Assembly: GCA_964450435.1 (NCBI GenBank)
Contig: CAYVCX010000001.1
Coordinates: 1-64,000 of the forward strand
Reading direction: 5' to 3'
From: SKLM01 sp964450435
GTDB lineage: Bacteria > Chloroflexota > Anaerolineae > B4-G1
DNA length: 64,000 nt
A model generated the notes under the pieces. It did no database searches, had not been told where the DNA came from, and was given only the letters and a program-made list of their open reading frames with translations. This document shows positions 43,222-52,863 of the stretch, piece after piece. Each line of letters opens with the position of its first letter. Positions within the stretch are counted from its first letter, which is position 1. Both the position numbers and the translations under genes were made by a program.

Positions 43222-43650
43222 ATGATGAGCGAAGATCGGCGACCGATGAGGGTGCCCGCGGATGGCGAAGGGGCCATCGTGGCGTGGTTGAAGGACTTCG
43301 TGCGACAGCTGCGACTGACCTGGCGCTTGTTCTGGGACGGGCGAGTGCCTCTGTGGACGAAGGTCGTCCCCCCGGCCGTGCTTGCCTACGTGCTCTCACC
43401 CGTCGACATTCTCCCCGACTTCCCTCCTGTGGGGCTGAACCAGCTTGACGATGTGGCCGTCCTCCTGCTGGGGGTGAGGCTGTTCATCGAGCTGGCTCCA
43501 CCGGACGTGGTGCGGGAACACCTGCTGGCGCTCGGGGCCCGGATCGAGGAGTGGCGCGTCGTACGCGAAGGTGAGTCCGGGGTCGTAGAGGGCAGATACG
43601 AGATCGAGGGGCCGAGCGCGGACGACAAGGAGCCGTCAGGCTATGCCTAA
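43222..43650 (+). CDS. DUF1232 membrane protein
   Basis: A 142-residue protein with the DUF1232 core VPLWTKVVPPAVLAYVLSPV then DILPDFPPVGLNQLDDVAVL, residues about 42-85, including a membrane-inserting segment. The family has no established biochemical activity. A C-terminal tail (about 95-142) is charged and probably soluble. It overlaps the next gene by eight bases, so they are co-translated. An ATG one codon downstream is an equal start. Confidence 0.88.
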   Translation: MMSEDRRPMRVPADGEGAIVAWLKDFVRQLRLTWRLFWDGRVPLWTKVVPPAVLAYVLSPVDILPDFPPVGLNQLDDVAVLLLGVRLFIELAPPDVVREHLLALGARIEEWRVVREGESGVVEGRYEIEGPSADDKEPSGYA

Positions 43651-44482
43651 GACGCCGGGAATCGACGTATCCCGCTGGCAGCGCGAGATCGACTGGGAGC
43701 GGGTAGCGGCTGCAGGCTACCGCTTCGCGGTGATCCGGGCCACGATAGGGAACTACTACACCGACCCGCGTTTCTACGTCAACTGGAGGGATGCCAGAGA
43801 TGTCGGGCTGCTGGTGTCGGGATACCACGTGGTGACACCGGACAGGCCGGCTGATTCTCAGACTGAACGATTCTTCGATGTCCTCGACGAGCGCAGGTGT
43901 GACTTCGCGCCGGTGTTGGACGTAGAGCTAACCCGCGGGGCTAGCCGTGAGGATATCACCGCCTGTGTTGAGGAGTGCGCGGCGATTTTCGACGAGATGG
44001 ACGGACGTAGGCCGCTGATCTACACCGCCCGGTGGTTCTGGGATCGGTACGTGCTCGACTCACTGGACTGCGCAGCCTTTGAGCTGTGGGTCGCTCACTA
44101 TGGTGTGAGCAGTCCCCGGTTGCCCTGGGGTTGGGACGAATGGCGGTTTTGGCAGTACTCGAGCCATGGTCGGGTGCCGGGTATCCACGTAGCGACCGAC
44201 TTGAACTGGTTCAACGGGAGCCACGAAGATCTGTTGGCTTACGTTGATGGTGAGTCCACCGGGACGGAGCCGCCCGTCGCGGGCCTGCGGGCGCGCGTTG
44301 CGGTGGACCAGGTAGGTGTGCGCAGCGGACCGGGTTTGAACTACGACCACGTCGCGGACCTGCACGAAGGAGACGTGGTGCCTGTTGCCTCGCTGGCGGG
44401 CGACGACATCTGGATACAGATTGCGCCGGAGAAGTGGGCGCCGTTCAAGTCTCGAGACGAGCAGTACATGGAGCTGGAATAG
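43643..44482 (+). CDS. GH25-type lysozyme with C-terminal SH3-like domain
   Basis: The 279-residue protein has a glycoside hydrolase family 25 fold in residues 4-200: GIDVSRWQREIDW with D8, FAPVLDVELTRG with D93 and E95 as catalytic acids, and FWQYSSHGRVPGI. Residues about 215-275 form a bacterial SH3-like domain (VRSGPGLNYDHVADLHEGD), used for cell-wall binding. No signal peptide is evident, so it may act inside, or be exported by an unusual route or released on lysis. It would cut peptidoglycan. Co-transcribed with the DUF1232 gene. Confidence 0.88.
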   Translation: MPKTPGIDVSRWQREIDWERVAAAGYRFAVIRATIGNYYTDPRFYVNWRDARDVGLLVSGYHVVTPDRPADSQTERFFDVLDERRCDFAPVLDVELTRGASREDITACVEECAAIFDEMDGRRPLIYTARWFWDRYVLDSLDCAAFELWVAHYGVSSPRLPWGWDEWRFWQYSSHGRVPGIHVATDLNWFNGSHEDLLAYVDGESTGTEPPVAGLRARVAVDQVGVRSGPGLNYDHVADLHEGDVVPVASLAGDDIWIQIAPEKWAPFKSRDEQYMELE

Positions 44483-44748
44483 TGCAGACGATGCTGCTCG
44501 TCGGAGGGGGCGCCGACCAGGGGTGCGAGTTGCCCTGCGGCTCTGGCGCGGTGATTTGATCGTCTGTTCGGCTGGCGTGGACCCCTGGTCGGTGGAGCGG
44601 TCGGCACACCCGGCCCTTGGAAAGGCGGGTCTGACCGGGCAGGACCAGCCTGGCGCGCGCCTGCTGAGAGGGCTTGATGCCATGGTGTGTCGACTGGAGG
44701 CGGATCAGGGGACGGCACGACCCTTTCGGGGGGCCAGACGTCTGTAAG

Positions 44749-44790
44749 CCAAAGAGATCGCTGTCCAAGTCGCGATCTTTTGGGTTTGTT
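44749..44790 (+). terminator. Probable terminator after the GH25 gene
   Basis: CCAAAGAGATCGC (44749-44761) pairs with GCGATCTTTTGG (44772-44783) with one bulged base, followed by GTTTGTTGT. It lies about 270 bp after the GH25 stop. Confidence 0.65.
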
Positions 44791-45084
44791 GTGACGGCAG
44801 CGAACTGGCAGGATCTAGACCCTGACCGTGATACGGCTCACGAATAGTGCGCCGCCGAAGAAGCCAAGATCGGGCAGCACCGCTGCCAGTGCGACGATCA
44901 ACGGGGGTGACGGGCGTGCCACGGCGGGTGGAAGCCCGGGTGTCGTACCCACGCTGACGACTGTCCGCAGAGCCGGTTTTCCGGTTGCCAACCCCATCGC
45001 GCGGGCCGTGCAGACGGTTTGCTCGGAGAGAACTAGCCCGAGGATCTCTAGCGCGACAGCTCCAGTGCCGCGGGCGGTGAGGGT

Positions 45085-45113
45085 TTGACGGGGTTCTCCT
45101 TTGTTGCTACAAT
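45085..45113 (+). promoter_or_regulatory. Promoter of the photolyase operon
   Basis: TTGACG (45085-45090), 17-base spacer, TGC-TACAAT (TACAAT at 45108-45113). The leader to the gene start is about 260 bases and rich in small GC stems, for example CCAGT/ACTGG at about 45156-45171; no known riboswitch was recognised. Confidence 0.75.
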
Positions 45114-45380
45114 CGCCCGGAGCATCGGCAGGAGAGGCGGCAGTGCAACGCCGCGTCCAGTCGGCTCACTGGTCCTCGCTTGATCCTGCGGTGCGCCGCG
45201 CTCGAGGGCCTGAGGGTTTGGGCGCAGCAACGGGTTGATGGATACCTCCAGCAGACAGAGAGATGCGTGTCCCCAGAGGTGAGCAGGCGGCTGGCGGGCC
45301 GCGTCCCAACCCCAGCATCGAGATCCGCTCGTCCTATCGGGCGACTGGGTAAGGGGCGTGCATAAGAGGACAGCGGCTGA

Positions 45381-46940
45381 ATGGCAGAAGGGATCAGAGA
45401 GCCGGTGCGGCATCTCGTCCTCGTGCTCGGCGACCAACTGGATGGGCAATCGGCGGCCTTCGATGGGTTTGACAGGCAGGCCGACGTGGTCTGGATGGCG
45501 GAGGTGTGGGCTGAGGCTGAACATGTGTGGACGAACAAGCCCCGCATCGCCATCTTTCTGAGCAGTATGCGGCACTTCCGCGACGGACTGCGATCCGATG
45601 GTGTCCGGGTCGATTATCGTGGGCCGGACGACCGGGAAGACCGCGGCAGTCTGGGCGCCGAACTGGAGTGGGCGCTGGAGGCCTGGCGACCGAGGAAGGT
45701 GGTCGTCGTGAAGCCGGGGGAGTGGCGGGTTGAGCAGCTCCTGTGCGATGCTGCTGGGAGGGCCGGGGCGCCCCTGGAGATCCGCCAGGACCGGCATTTT
45801 CTGTGCCCGCTGGCTGTCTTTGAGGAACACGCGGAGGGGCGCAGACAGCTCGTAATGGAGCGGTTCTATCGGGAGATGCGCCGGCGGATGGATGTCCTCA
45901 TGGATCGCGATGCACCCGTCGGCGATGAGTGGAACTACGATGCCCAAAACCGGCGGTCCCTGGGGAGGGACGGGCCGGGTGAGTTGGCGAGACCAGTCAG
46001 TTTTGCCCCGGATGCGGTGACGCAAGAGGTACTGGATGCAGTGCAACGTCACTTTTCAGATCACCCGGGCGGGCTGGCCCGTCTCGACTGGCCGGTCACT
46101 TCGGAGCAGGCACAGGAGGCATTGGAGGACTTCGTAGATAACCGCCTCTCCAATTTCGGGTCTTATCAGGACGCGATGTGGACAGGCGAGCCGTACCTGT
46201 ACCACTCGCGCCTATCAGCGGCGTTGAATCTGAAGCTACTTGATCCGCGCCAGGCGATCGAGGCCGCTGAGCGGGCCTACGCTGAAGGGAGGGCGCCCCT
46301 CAACTCCGTTGAGGGCTTCATCCGCCAGGTTCTGGGCTGGCGAGAGTACGTGCGGGGTGTCTACTGGCGCTACATGCCCGACTACGCTGACCTGAACGCA
46401 CTCGACGCTGACGCCCCTCTGCCGGATTTTTACTGGACCGGGGAAACGGACATGGCGTGCCTGCGGCAGTGCATCGAGCAGACTCTGGAGTACGGCTATG
46501 CGCACCACATTCAGCGGCTGATGGTGATGGGGCTCTTCGCCCTGCTGCTCGGCGTCGACCCCGAACAGGTTCACGAGTGGTATCTGGCGGTTTACGTCGA
46601 CGCGGTCGAGTGGGTCGAGCTGCCAAACACGCTGGGGATGTGGGAGTTCGGCGATGGAGGGATTATGGCCACCAAACCCTACTGCGCCAGCGGCAATTAC
46701 ATCCAGCGTATGAGCAACTACTGCCGGGCTTGTCGGTACGAGCCGGCGCAGCGCCTGGGGGAGGAGGCGTGTCCGTTCACGACGCTCTACTGGGATTTCC
46801 TGCTGCGTCACGAGGAACGGCTGAGCGAGAATCCGCGCATGGGCTTGCAGCTCCATAACCTGCGCAAGATCGATGGGGACGACCAGCAGGCGATCCGGCG
46901 CGAGGCCGCCGGACTGCGCGACCAGATCGCGGCGGCGTAG
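45381..46940 (+). CDS. Iron-sulfur photolyase/cryptochrome-related protein (DPRP/PhrB type)
   Basis: A 519-residue flavoprotein of the FeS-containing bacterial cryptochrome/photolyase group, which repairs (6-4) lesions or senses light. The N-terminal HLVLVLGDQLDGQS is typical. Cysteines suited to the 4Fe-4S cluster are present: C in TDMACLRQ, C in KPYCASGN, and C-x2-C in NYCRACRY. GYAHHIQRLMVMGLFALLLG and TLGMWEFGDGG form the FAD pocket. ATG at 45381 lies far from the promoter. It is followed after 13 bases by a second photolyase gene, so the two form an operon for UV-damage repair. Confidence 0.9.
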   Translation: MAEGIREPVRHLVLVLGDQLDGQSAAFDGFDRQADVVWMAEVWAEAEHVWTNKPRIAIFLSSMRHFRDGLRSDGVRVDYRGPDDREDRGSLGAELEWALEAWRPRKVVVVKPGEWRVEQLLCDAAGRAGAPLEIRQDRHFLCPLAVFEEHAEGRRQLVMERFYREMRRRMDVLMDRDAPVGDEWNYDAQNRRSLGRDGPGELARPVSFAPDAVTQEVLDAVQRHFSDHPGGLARLDWPVTSEQAQEALEDFVDNRLSNFGSYQDAMWTGEPYLYHSRLSAALNLKLLDPRQAIEAAERAYAEGRAPLNSVEGFIRQVLGWREYVRGVYWRYMPDYADLNALDADAPLPDFYWTGETDMACLRQCIEQTLEYGYAHHIQRLMVMGLFALLLGVDPEQVHEWYLAVYVDAVEWVELPNTLGMWEFGDGGIMATKPYCASGNYIQRMSNYCRACRYEPAQRLGEEACPFTTLYWDFLLRHEERLSENPRMGLQLHNLRKIDGDDQQAIRREAAGLRDQIAAA

Positions 46941-46953
46941 ACAGGGAGGAGAG

Positions 46954-48318
46954 ATGATCCAGGCTGAACGAATCCGTCTCCTCAACGAACAGGATGTGCG
47001 AGATGGCGCCTACGTGCTGTATTGGATGCAGCATGCGCAGCGAGCTGCGGACAACCACGCCCTGGAGCACGCCATTCGGGAGGCCAACGCTATGAGGCTG
47101 CCCTTGGTGGCGGTGTTCGGCATCACGCAGCGCTTCCCCGAGGCGAACACGCGGTCGTACACTTTCATGTTGGAGGGGCTGCGTGAGACCCAGGAGGTTC
47201 TCCGGGACCGGGGTGTGCAGCTGATCATCAGGCTCCAGCCGCCGGTCGACGCCGTGAAGGATCTGGGGACTGAGGCGGCCCTGGTGGTGGTCGACCGGGG
47301 CTACCTGCGCATTGAACGGCGATGGCGGGAGCGGGCGGCGGAGGGGCTAGCGTGCCGGCTGGTGCAGGTGGAGAGTGACGTGGTTGTGCCCGTCGAGACG
47401 GTATCGGAGAAAGAGGAGTACGCGGCGTACACCATCCGGCCCAAGATCCACAGGCATCTGGACCGGTTTCTGGCCGCGCCGGAGGAGACGCCGCTGGAAA
47501 GGGACTCGCTCGGCCTGGCGCACGACGGTCTCGACCTGGGAGATGTGAAGGGGCTGGTGGATCGAGCGCGGCTTAACCGCAGCGCGGGCGCGGTGGACAC
47601 ATTTCGGGGCGGGACGTCGGAGGCTGGGGCGCTGCTGGAGTCGTTCGTCGCGGACAAACTGGCTGCGTACGATGACGGGCGGAGCGACCCCGGCAGCGAC
47701 GTGGTCTCGCATATGAGCCCCTATCTTCACTTCGGCCAGATATCGCCCCTGGAGATCGCTATGCGGATACAGGGAGCCGTAGGTGCGGGTCGGGAGAACG
47801 TGGAGGCGTACCTGGAGGAGCTCATCGTACGACGAGAGCTGAGCATGAACTTCTGTCGCTACAATCCGCAGTACGACTCGCTGGCGTGCCTGCCGGACTG
47901 GGCCAGAGAGACGCTGGAGGCGCACGCGGATGATGCACGCGAGTATGTGTACGAGAGGGAGACGCTAGAGGCGGGCCGGACGCACGATCCGTACTGGAAT
48001 GCGGCACAACGGGAGATGGTGCTCAGGGGGAAGATGCACGGGTACATGCGGATGTACTGGGGAAAGAAGATCCTGGAATGGACGCCCGACCCCGGGAAGG
48101 CTTTCCGCACGGCGCTGGAGCTGAACAACCGATACGAGCTCGACGGACGCGACCCGAACGGCTTCGCCGGGGTCGCGTGGTGCTTTGGCAAGCACGACCG
48201 TGCCTGGGCGGAGAGAGCGGTGTACGGGAAGGTGCGGTACATGAGCGCGGGCGGCCTGGAGCGGAAGTTCGATATGGATGCCTACGTGTCGGCGGTGGCC
48301 GATCTCGAAGGTGATTAG
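46954..48318 (+). CDS. phr: Deoxyribodipyrimidine photolyase, class II
   Basis: A 454-residue CPD photolyase that repairs cyclobutane pyrimidine dimers with blue light. Features: YVLYWMQHAQRAADNHALEHA at the start (antenna domain), YLEELIVRRELSMNFC and WNAAQREMVLRGKMHGYMRM with MYWGKKILEWTP in the FAD domain, and NGFAGVAWCFGKHDRAW near the end, all characteristic of class II enzymes. AGGGAGGAGAG precedes the ATG. It is the second gene of the pair. Confidence 0.94.
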   Translation: MIQAERIRLLNEQDVRDGAYVLYWMQHAQRAADNHALEHAIREANAMRLPLVAVFGITQRFPEANTRSYTFMLEGLRETQEVLRDRGVQLIIRLQPPVDAVKDLGTEAALVVVDRGYLRIERRWRERAAEGLACRLVQVESDVVVPVETVSEKEEYAAYTIRPKIHRHLDRFLAAPEETPLERDSLGLAHDGLDLGDVKGLVDRARLNRSAGAVDTFRGGTSEAGALLESFVADKLAAYDDGRSDPGSDVVSHMSPYLHFGQISPLEIAMRIQGAVGAGRENVEAYLEELIVRRELSMNFCRYNPQYDSLACLPDWARETLEAHADDAREYVYERETLEAGRTHDPYWNAAQREMVLRGKMHGYMRMYWGKKILEWTPDPGKAFRTALELNNRYELDGRDPNGFAGVAWCFGKHDRAWAERAVYGKVRYMSAGGLERKFDMDAYVSAVADLEGD

Positions 48319-48410
48319 CGGTTCTGCCGATCACCGCCTCTGCGGGTTCAGCGGCGAAAGCGGTACGCCGGAGAAAGCGGGCGGACGGGTCGGGCCTGAA
48401 TAGGGGAGGG

Positions 48411-50381
48411 ATGAGAGGGAGCAAGGCACGATCCGCCACGCGGCTGGCGTTGGCTGCGGGAGTGGGTGTAGCAGGTATGCTGCTGCTTCTGCCGGTGCGG
48501 GGGCGGCGCTCGCACGTGGCAGGCGCAGGCCCTTCAGGAGGGTGGGCGACGACCTTCCACGAAACGTTCAGGCGCGAGCCGGGCGCGCGGTGGACAGCGG
48601 TGGACGCAGGCGACGAGGACGACGTGATGACGGGGCGCGAGCACGAAGTGTTCCTGCCGCTCGTGCTCCGGAACGCTGTCCCCGAGGCCCGTCCACGGAA
48701 TCTTCTGAGGAACGGGGGGTTCGAGGCGGACTGGACGTACGACGGCGGTATCCACCGGGCGGCGGTCTATCGCGAAGACGGTAGGGCACACGAGGAGAAC
48801 CGAGATGGGATCGAGACACCGCCGGGCTGGCTGACGTGGTTCCGCTACACTCCCCGAACGTGGGAGGAGCCCGGCGTACAGGGTGTCTCCGCAGCGGAGG
48901 AACCGCGACGGGTCCACGGTGGCCCGGGCGCTCTGCGAATCTCCGTCAACTACCGCACCTACGACGCCGGGCTGTTGCAGCAGGTGGACGTGGAGCCGGG
49001 GACGCAGGTCAGCGTGTCTGCTTGGGCCCACGCCTGGAGCAACCGGCACGACGGTCCACATACCGACGATCCTCTGTGGAGTGAGGGGCCGGGCCTGGAG
49101 TGCGGCTTTCAGTTGGAGGGAGAGGCCTCTGACGACGACTGGCGGAACTTCACGTTCTGGGTGGGAATTGACCCAACGGGGGGCGTCGACCCTCAGGCCG
49201 ATGCGGTGGAGTGGGGCGTCGGCGCGCACATCTACAATTGCTTTCACCAGGTCCCGCCGGTGGAGGTCGAGGCCCAATCCCGCCGGGTGACGGTCTTCCT
49301 CCGCACCCGCACGCTGTGGCCTTTCAAGCACAACCACGCGTATTGGGACCAGGTGGTGCTCACCGGGACAGATGAGGACGGCGGCGAGCCTGGATGGCTG
49401 TACCCGATGATCGATAGAGGAGGGCGGATCGGCGTCCACTCCATCGTGGCGAACGAGGTGAGGGCCTTCAGTGAGGACCTGGTGGCCGGAGGGACGCGGT
49501 TTCCAGTGGTCAAGGCGGTGGACAACCCAGGCTGGCTGGCGGGCATCAAGGAGAGCAGCCCGGAGACGATCACCCTGGCGCGGGTGCACGACAGGGAACT
49601 GGAGGCATGTCCGGAGGTTGAAGATCCGAACACGGATCTCGACGAGATGGCCAACGGGCTGCTGTCCTTTATCCTGAACGAGTTGACCAAGGACGCCAGG
49701 ATGCGGGGTGTGGTGGAGTACTGGGAGGTGGCGAACGAGCCCGACCCGCCGGGAACGGAGGGCTACCGGCGGCTGGCGGAGCTGATGATCAAGTGCATGG
49801 AGAAGGCGGAGCGGTACGGGCTGAAACTGGCCCTTTTCTCCCTGAACGCTGGCACGCCCGAGTGGGATCAGATGGAGGCCATGGTAGAGACCGGGGTGTT
49901 CGCCCGCGCACAGGAGGGCGGGCACATCCTGGCGCTGCACGAGGGCACGTTTGAGACGCACGACCCGAAGGACGGCTGGGGGGGCTTGATTCCCGGAGCC
50001 CCGGAAGGGGTGGATGGGGCCGGGTCGATGAACTTCCGCTACCGTTACCTCTACCATCTCCTCGAACAGCGGGACGAGGTGATCCCCCTGGTGGTGAGCG
50101 AGTGGTACTGCGGCGACGAGGCAGCCGCGTCCACGGAGACGCTGGTCGATGCGCTGAGGTGGTACGACGGTGAGGCGAGCAGGGACTATTACTTCTGGGC
50201 GACGTGTCCCTTCACCCTGGGACCCACGCAGGGGTGGGAGCACACCGACTACGAGCGGGTGTACCCCGGCCTGGTCGAGTACATGATTGAGGTCAGAGAC
50301 CGGGAGAACGGCCTGTCTGTGCAGCCGTCGTTGAGGGGAATGTCGCTCGGAAGCGTAGGCCGGCGCCAGGGGGCGCGCTGA
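48411..50381 (+). CDS. Secreted multi-domain glycoside hydrolase-like protein
   Basis: A 656-residue protein with an N-terminal signal segment (residues about 11-30). It then has HEVFLPLVLRNA, a linker common in secreted proteins of this lineage, a carbohydrate-binding-like beta-sandwich (NLLRNGGFEADW; about 95-310) and a TIM-barrel-like region (about 325-630). In the barrel, VEYWEVANEPDPPG with E443 and LVVSEWYCGDE with E564 fit the acid/base and nucleophile of clan A retaining glycosidases. The family is not clear. It probably acts on a polysaccharide outside the cell. GGAGGG precedes the ATG. Confidence 0.65.
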   Translation: MRGSKARSATRLALAAGVGVAGMLLLLPVRGRRSHVAGAGPSGGWATTFHETFRREPGARWTAVDAGDEDDVMTGREHEVFLPLVLRNAVPEARPRNLLRNGGFEADWTYDGGIHRAAVYREDGRAHEENRDGIETPPGWLTWFRYTPRTWEEPGVQGVSAAEEPRRVHGGPGALRISVNYRTYDAGLLQQVDVEPGTQVSVSAWAHAWSNRHDGPHTDDPLWSEGPGLECGFQLEGEASDDDWRNFTFWVGIDPTGGVDPQADAVEWGVGAHIYNCFHQVPPVEVEAQSRRVTVFLRTRTLWPFKHNHAYWDQVVLTGTDEDGGEPGWLYPMIDRGGRIGVHSIVANEVRAFSEDLVAGGTRFPVVKAVDNPGWLAGIKESSPETITLARVHDRELEACPEVEDPNTDLDEMANGLLSFILNELTKDARMRGVVEYWEVANEPDPPGTEGYRRLAELMIKCMEKAERYGLKLALFSLNAGTPEWDQMEAMVETGVFARAQEGGHILALHEGTFETHDPKDGWGGLIPGAPEGVDGAGSMNFRYRYLYHLLEQRDEVIPLVVSEWYCGDEAAASTETLVDALRWYDGEASRDYYFWATCPFTLGPTQGWEHTDYERVYPGLVEYMIEVRDRENGLSVQPSLRGMSLGSVGRRQGAR

Positions 50382-50455
50382 GGGGAGATCGACGTTCAGA
50401 GGTGGCGCCGCGCTGCCGTTGACAGCGACCACGTGAGAGGTTGGGGAGGTGGAGC

Positions 50456-51889
50456 GTGAGCAACTATCGTAGTGGCAGGCGCGGCCTTTGCCCGTGGCTG
50501 AGCTGGTTGGGAACGGGAGTGTGTCTGATCGGGGCTACGCTGGTGATGGCGTCGTCGGCGAAGGGCGCCCAGACAGGTCCGAAGAGCGCCGCGGCCCACT
50601 GGGAGACGGTCTTTCGCGAGACCTTCGAGGACGGGATCGGGGCGGGCTGGACGACGATTGATGCCAGCGACGACGACGGGGGAGAGTATACGTGGGGCAC
50701 CAGCTCATTCATCTCCACCAGCGCGGGTCACAGCGTCTGGGGTGTGGGCGGCGGGCACGATGGCGGTGACCTGGTGGCCGGGGAGGAACCCTACCCGGAC
50801 AACGTGGATTCGTGGCTCATCTACGGGCCAATCCACCTCGGCGATGCGCTGGATGCCCGCCTGCGGTTCGACTGGTGGCTGGAGACCGAGGCTGTGGGGG
50901 AGGCCCACGTTCAACGGTCGGGGGAGGCGCGTCAGGCGCTCGAGCAATCGGTGACCACGCCCGACGGGGGTGATTGGTTCGGCTGGTGTGTCCTGACAGA
51001 GGAGGCGGATCTGGAGGGGGCGCGGTGCACGTACGTCTCCGGCTCGACCGGCGGCTGGATGAAGGGAGAGGAACCGCTGGCTGACTATGTGCCCAACGAG
51101 ACGGTCACCGCAGATGGCATCTGGCTGGCGTTTCGGTTCGTGACCGACGATGACGGTGCCGGGGCCCGGGGTGCCTTTGTGGACAGCGTGACGGTGGAGG
51201 TGGCGTCCGAGCACCACGTGTTCCTGCCGCTCTTGCGCAGGGATGCGGCGCCTTCCCCGGGCCCCTCACCCGAGTCGCTCCTCGAAAACGGCAGTTTCGA
51301 GGACGGCTGGTATGACGTCAAGATAGGCCAGGTGCCCAACTCCTGGGAGTGGCACTGGGTGGACGGCGAGACGCTTCCCGGAAGCGACGACCCGGCCCTC
51401 GCTCCAGAGAGCCGTGTCTTGCCGCAAGACCAGATCCCTGAACAAGAGCGTGCCGTGTTCTTCCTAGATGGCTGGTACTGTGTGAAGGTGTTCAAGGGAC
51501 GCGCACCGATCTACGCGGCCTTATCCCAGCACGTGAGCGGCTTGGAGGTGGGGCGGCAGTACCGGTTCACGGCGCCTGTGTATATTGACGTCTATAAGTG
51601 GGATAAGGAGAAGGAAGAGAAAGTCGCTCCTGGCGATGCTTATGCTGCGCAGGTACGATTGGGCGTTGGACCCACTGACGCGACGTGGCGGGACGAGGAG
51701 GCCATCTCGTACAGTGGGTGGTGGCACGGCGAGAACACCGACGATTTCTTCTTCTCATACCATGACTTCAGCCTCGATTTCACCGCCACGGAGACAGACA
51801 TGACGGTCTACGTCGAGCTGTTCGCGAAGTGGGGGCTGGACAACAACGGCTTCTTCATGGACGACATGACGCTGGTGGAACTGCCCTGA
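50456..51889 (+). CDS. Secreted beta-sandwich protein, unknown function
   Basis: A 477-residue protein starting at GTG 50456, with GGGGAGGTGGAG upstream. A signal segment covers about residues 10-38. Two beta-rich regions are separated by HHVFLPLLRRDA and a proline linker: the first (about 50-250) begins WETVFRETFEDGIGAGW, the second (about 275-475) begins with LLENGSFEDGW and ends with FMDDMTLVELP. Both look like carbohydrate-binding jelly-rolls. No catalytic site is evident. It shares the linker motif and the FETFxxG-type opening with its upstream neighbour, so the two probably arose in the same family of cell-surface proteins. Confidence 0.6.
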   Translation: MSNYRSGRRGLCPWLSWLGTGVCLIGATLVMASSAKGAQTGPKSAAAHWETVFRETFEDGIGAGWTTIDASDDDGGEYTWGTSSFISTSAGHSVWGVGGGHDGGDLVAGEEPYPDNVDSWLIYGPIHLGDALDARLRFDWWLETEAVGEAHVQRSGEARQALEQSVTTPDGGDWFGWCVLTEEADLEGARCTYVSGSTGGWMKGEEPLADYVPNETVTADGIWLAFRFVTDDDGAGARGAFVDSVTVEVASEHHVFLPLLRRDAAPSPGPSPESLLENGSFEDGWYDVKIGQVPNSWEWHWVDGETLPGSDDPALAPESRVLPQDQIPEQERAVFFLDGWYCVKVFKGRAPIYAALSQHVSGLEVGRQYRFTAPVYIDVYKWDKEKEEKVAPGDAYAAQVRLGVGPTDATWRDEEAISYSGWWHGENTDDFFFSYHDFSLDFTATETDMTVYVELFAKWGLDNNGFFMDDMTLVELP

Positions 51890-52023
51890 TGCCCACCACC
51901 GGCGCGGCGAGGTATTTAGACCATAGGAGGCTGTGCCGGCGGATGCTGGGAGCAGCGGGCAGAGCCGATGGGCGCGCTCGCCCCGATCTCCTTCAAGTGC
52001 TGGTATCCGCAGGGGGTTAAGCT

Positions 52024-52863
52024 TTGAACCTGATTCGCGCCATCCTTCTGGGTGTCCTCCAGGGCGCCACCGAGTTTGTGCCCGTGAGCAGCTCGGGCCA
52101 CCTGGTGCTGGTGCCGTGGTTGCTCGATTGGGAGTCGCCGAGCCTGGCCTTCAACGCCGTGGTTCACTGGGGCACGGCGGCGGCGGTGATCGGCTACTTC
52201 TGGAAGGACTGGGTATCGCTCATCGGCGCGGGCTGGCGTTCCTTGAAGGCTTTCGCGCCTTCCGGAGAAAGCACCAGCCCCGACGCCGCCGAGGTCTCCC
52301 TTCGGGCGACGGCTTGGCTGATTGTGCTGGCGACCGTGCCGGGGGTTCTGGTGGGCTTCTTGTTTGAGGATTTCTTCGAGGCGATGTTCGCGCGCCCCGC
52401 CGGGGCGGCGGCCTTTCTGCTGGTCACGGCAGCGCTGCTGGCCGGTTCGGAGCGCTGGGGGCGCCGCCAGCGCGAGCTGGGCGAGTTAGGCTGGGTGGAT
52501 GCGTTGGTGATCGGGGCGGGGCAGGCGCTGGCGATCTTCCCCGGCGTGTCGCGGTCCGGCGCCACGATTGCAGCGGGATTGGTCCGGGGGATGAGACGAG
52601 AGCCCGCGGCGCGCTTCAGCTTCTTGCTGTCGACGCCGATCATCGTCGGCGCCGGGCTGCTGAAGGTGGTGGAGTTGGCGCGTATGGGAGGGCTGGCGGC
52701 GCAGGGCTCGGTGCTGATTGCGGGGTTTGCGGCTGCTGCCGTGGTGGGCTTCGGCTGCATACACTTCTTGCTCCGCTACGTACAGCGGCGACGCCTCTAC
52801 CCATTTGCCATCTACTGCGCGCTGTTCGGGCTACTGAGTCTTTCGCTGGCGGTGGTGGGGTAG
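52024..52863 (+). CDS. uppP: Undecaprenyl-diphosphatase (BacA/UppP)
   Basis: Membrane enzyme that regenerates undecaprenyl phosphate for cell-wall synthesis. The 279-residue protein has about eight membrane segments and both active-site blocks: LQGATEFVPVSSSGHLVLV near the N-terminus and IFPGVSRSGATIAAGLVRGM near residue 175. TTG at 52024 is the best start, at the family's usual N-terminus (NLIRAILLGVLQG). In Chloroflexota that are monoderm, the enzyme would act at the single membrane. Confidence 0.95.
   Translation: MNLIRAILLGVLQGATEFVPVSSSGHLVLVPWLLDWESPSLAFNAVVHWGTAAAVIGYFWKDWVSLIGAGWRSLKAFAPSGESTSPDAAEVSLRATAWLIVLATVPGVLVGFLFEDFFEAMFARPAGAAAFLLVTAALLAGSERWGRRQRELGELGWVDALVIGAGQALAIFPGVSRSGATIAAGLVRGMRREPAARFSFLLSTPIIVGAGLLKVVELARMGGLAAQGSVLIAGFAAAAVVGFGCIHFLLRYVQRRRLYPFAIYCALFGLLSLSLAVVG

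Larger units (their letters stand above)
44483..45380. other. Intergenic region with terminator and promoter
   Basis: About 900 bp. No frame shows recognisable protein features. It contains the terminator at 44749-44790 and the photolyase promoter at 45085-45113, with a 260-base leader. Confidence 0.5.

Noticed and set aside
44815..45088. Possible small genes in either direction before the photolyase promoter
   Set aside because: Neither frame has a ribosome site or recognisable family, and the promoter at 45085 begins within the region.
45048..46052. Long minus-strand frame under the photolyase gene
   Set aside because: It is the antisense of the FeS photolyase gene and its start; the composition is that of a shadow frame.
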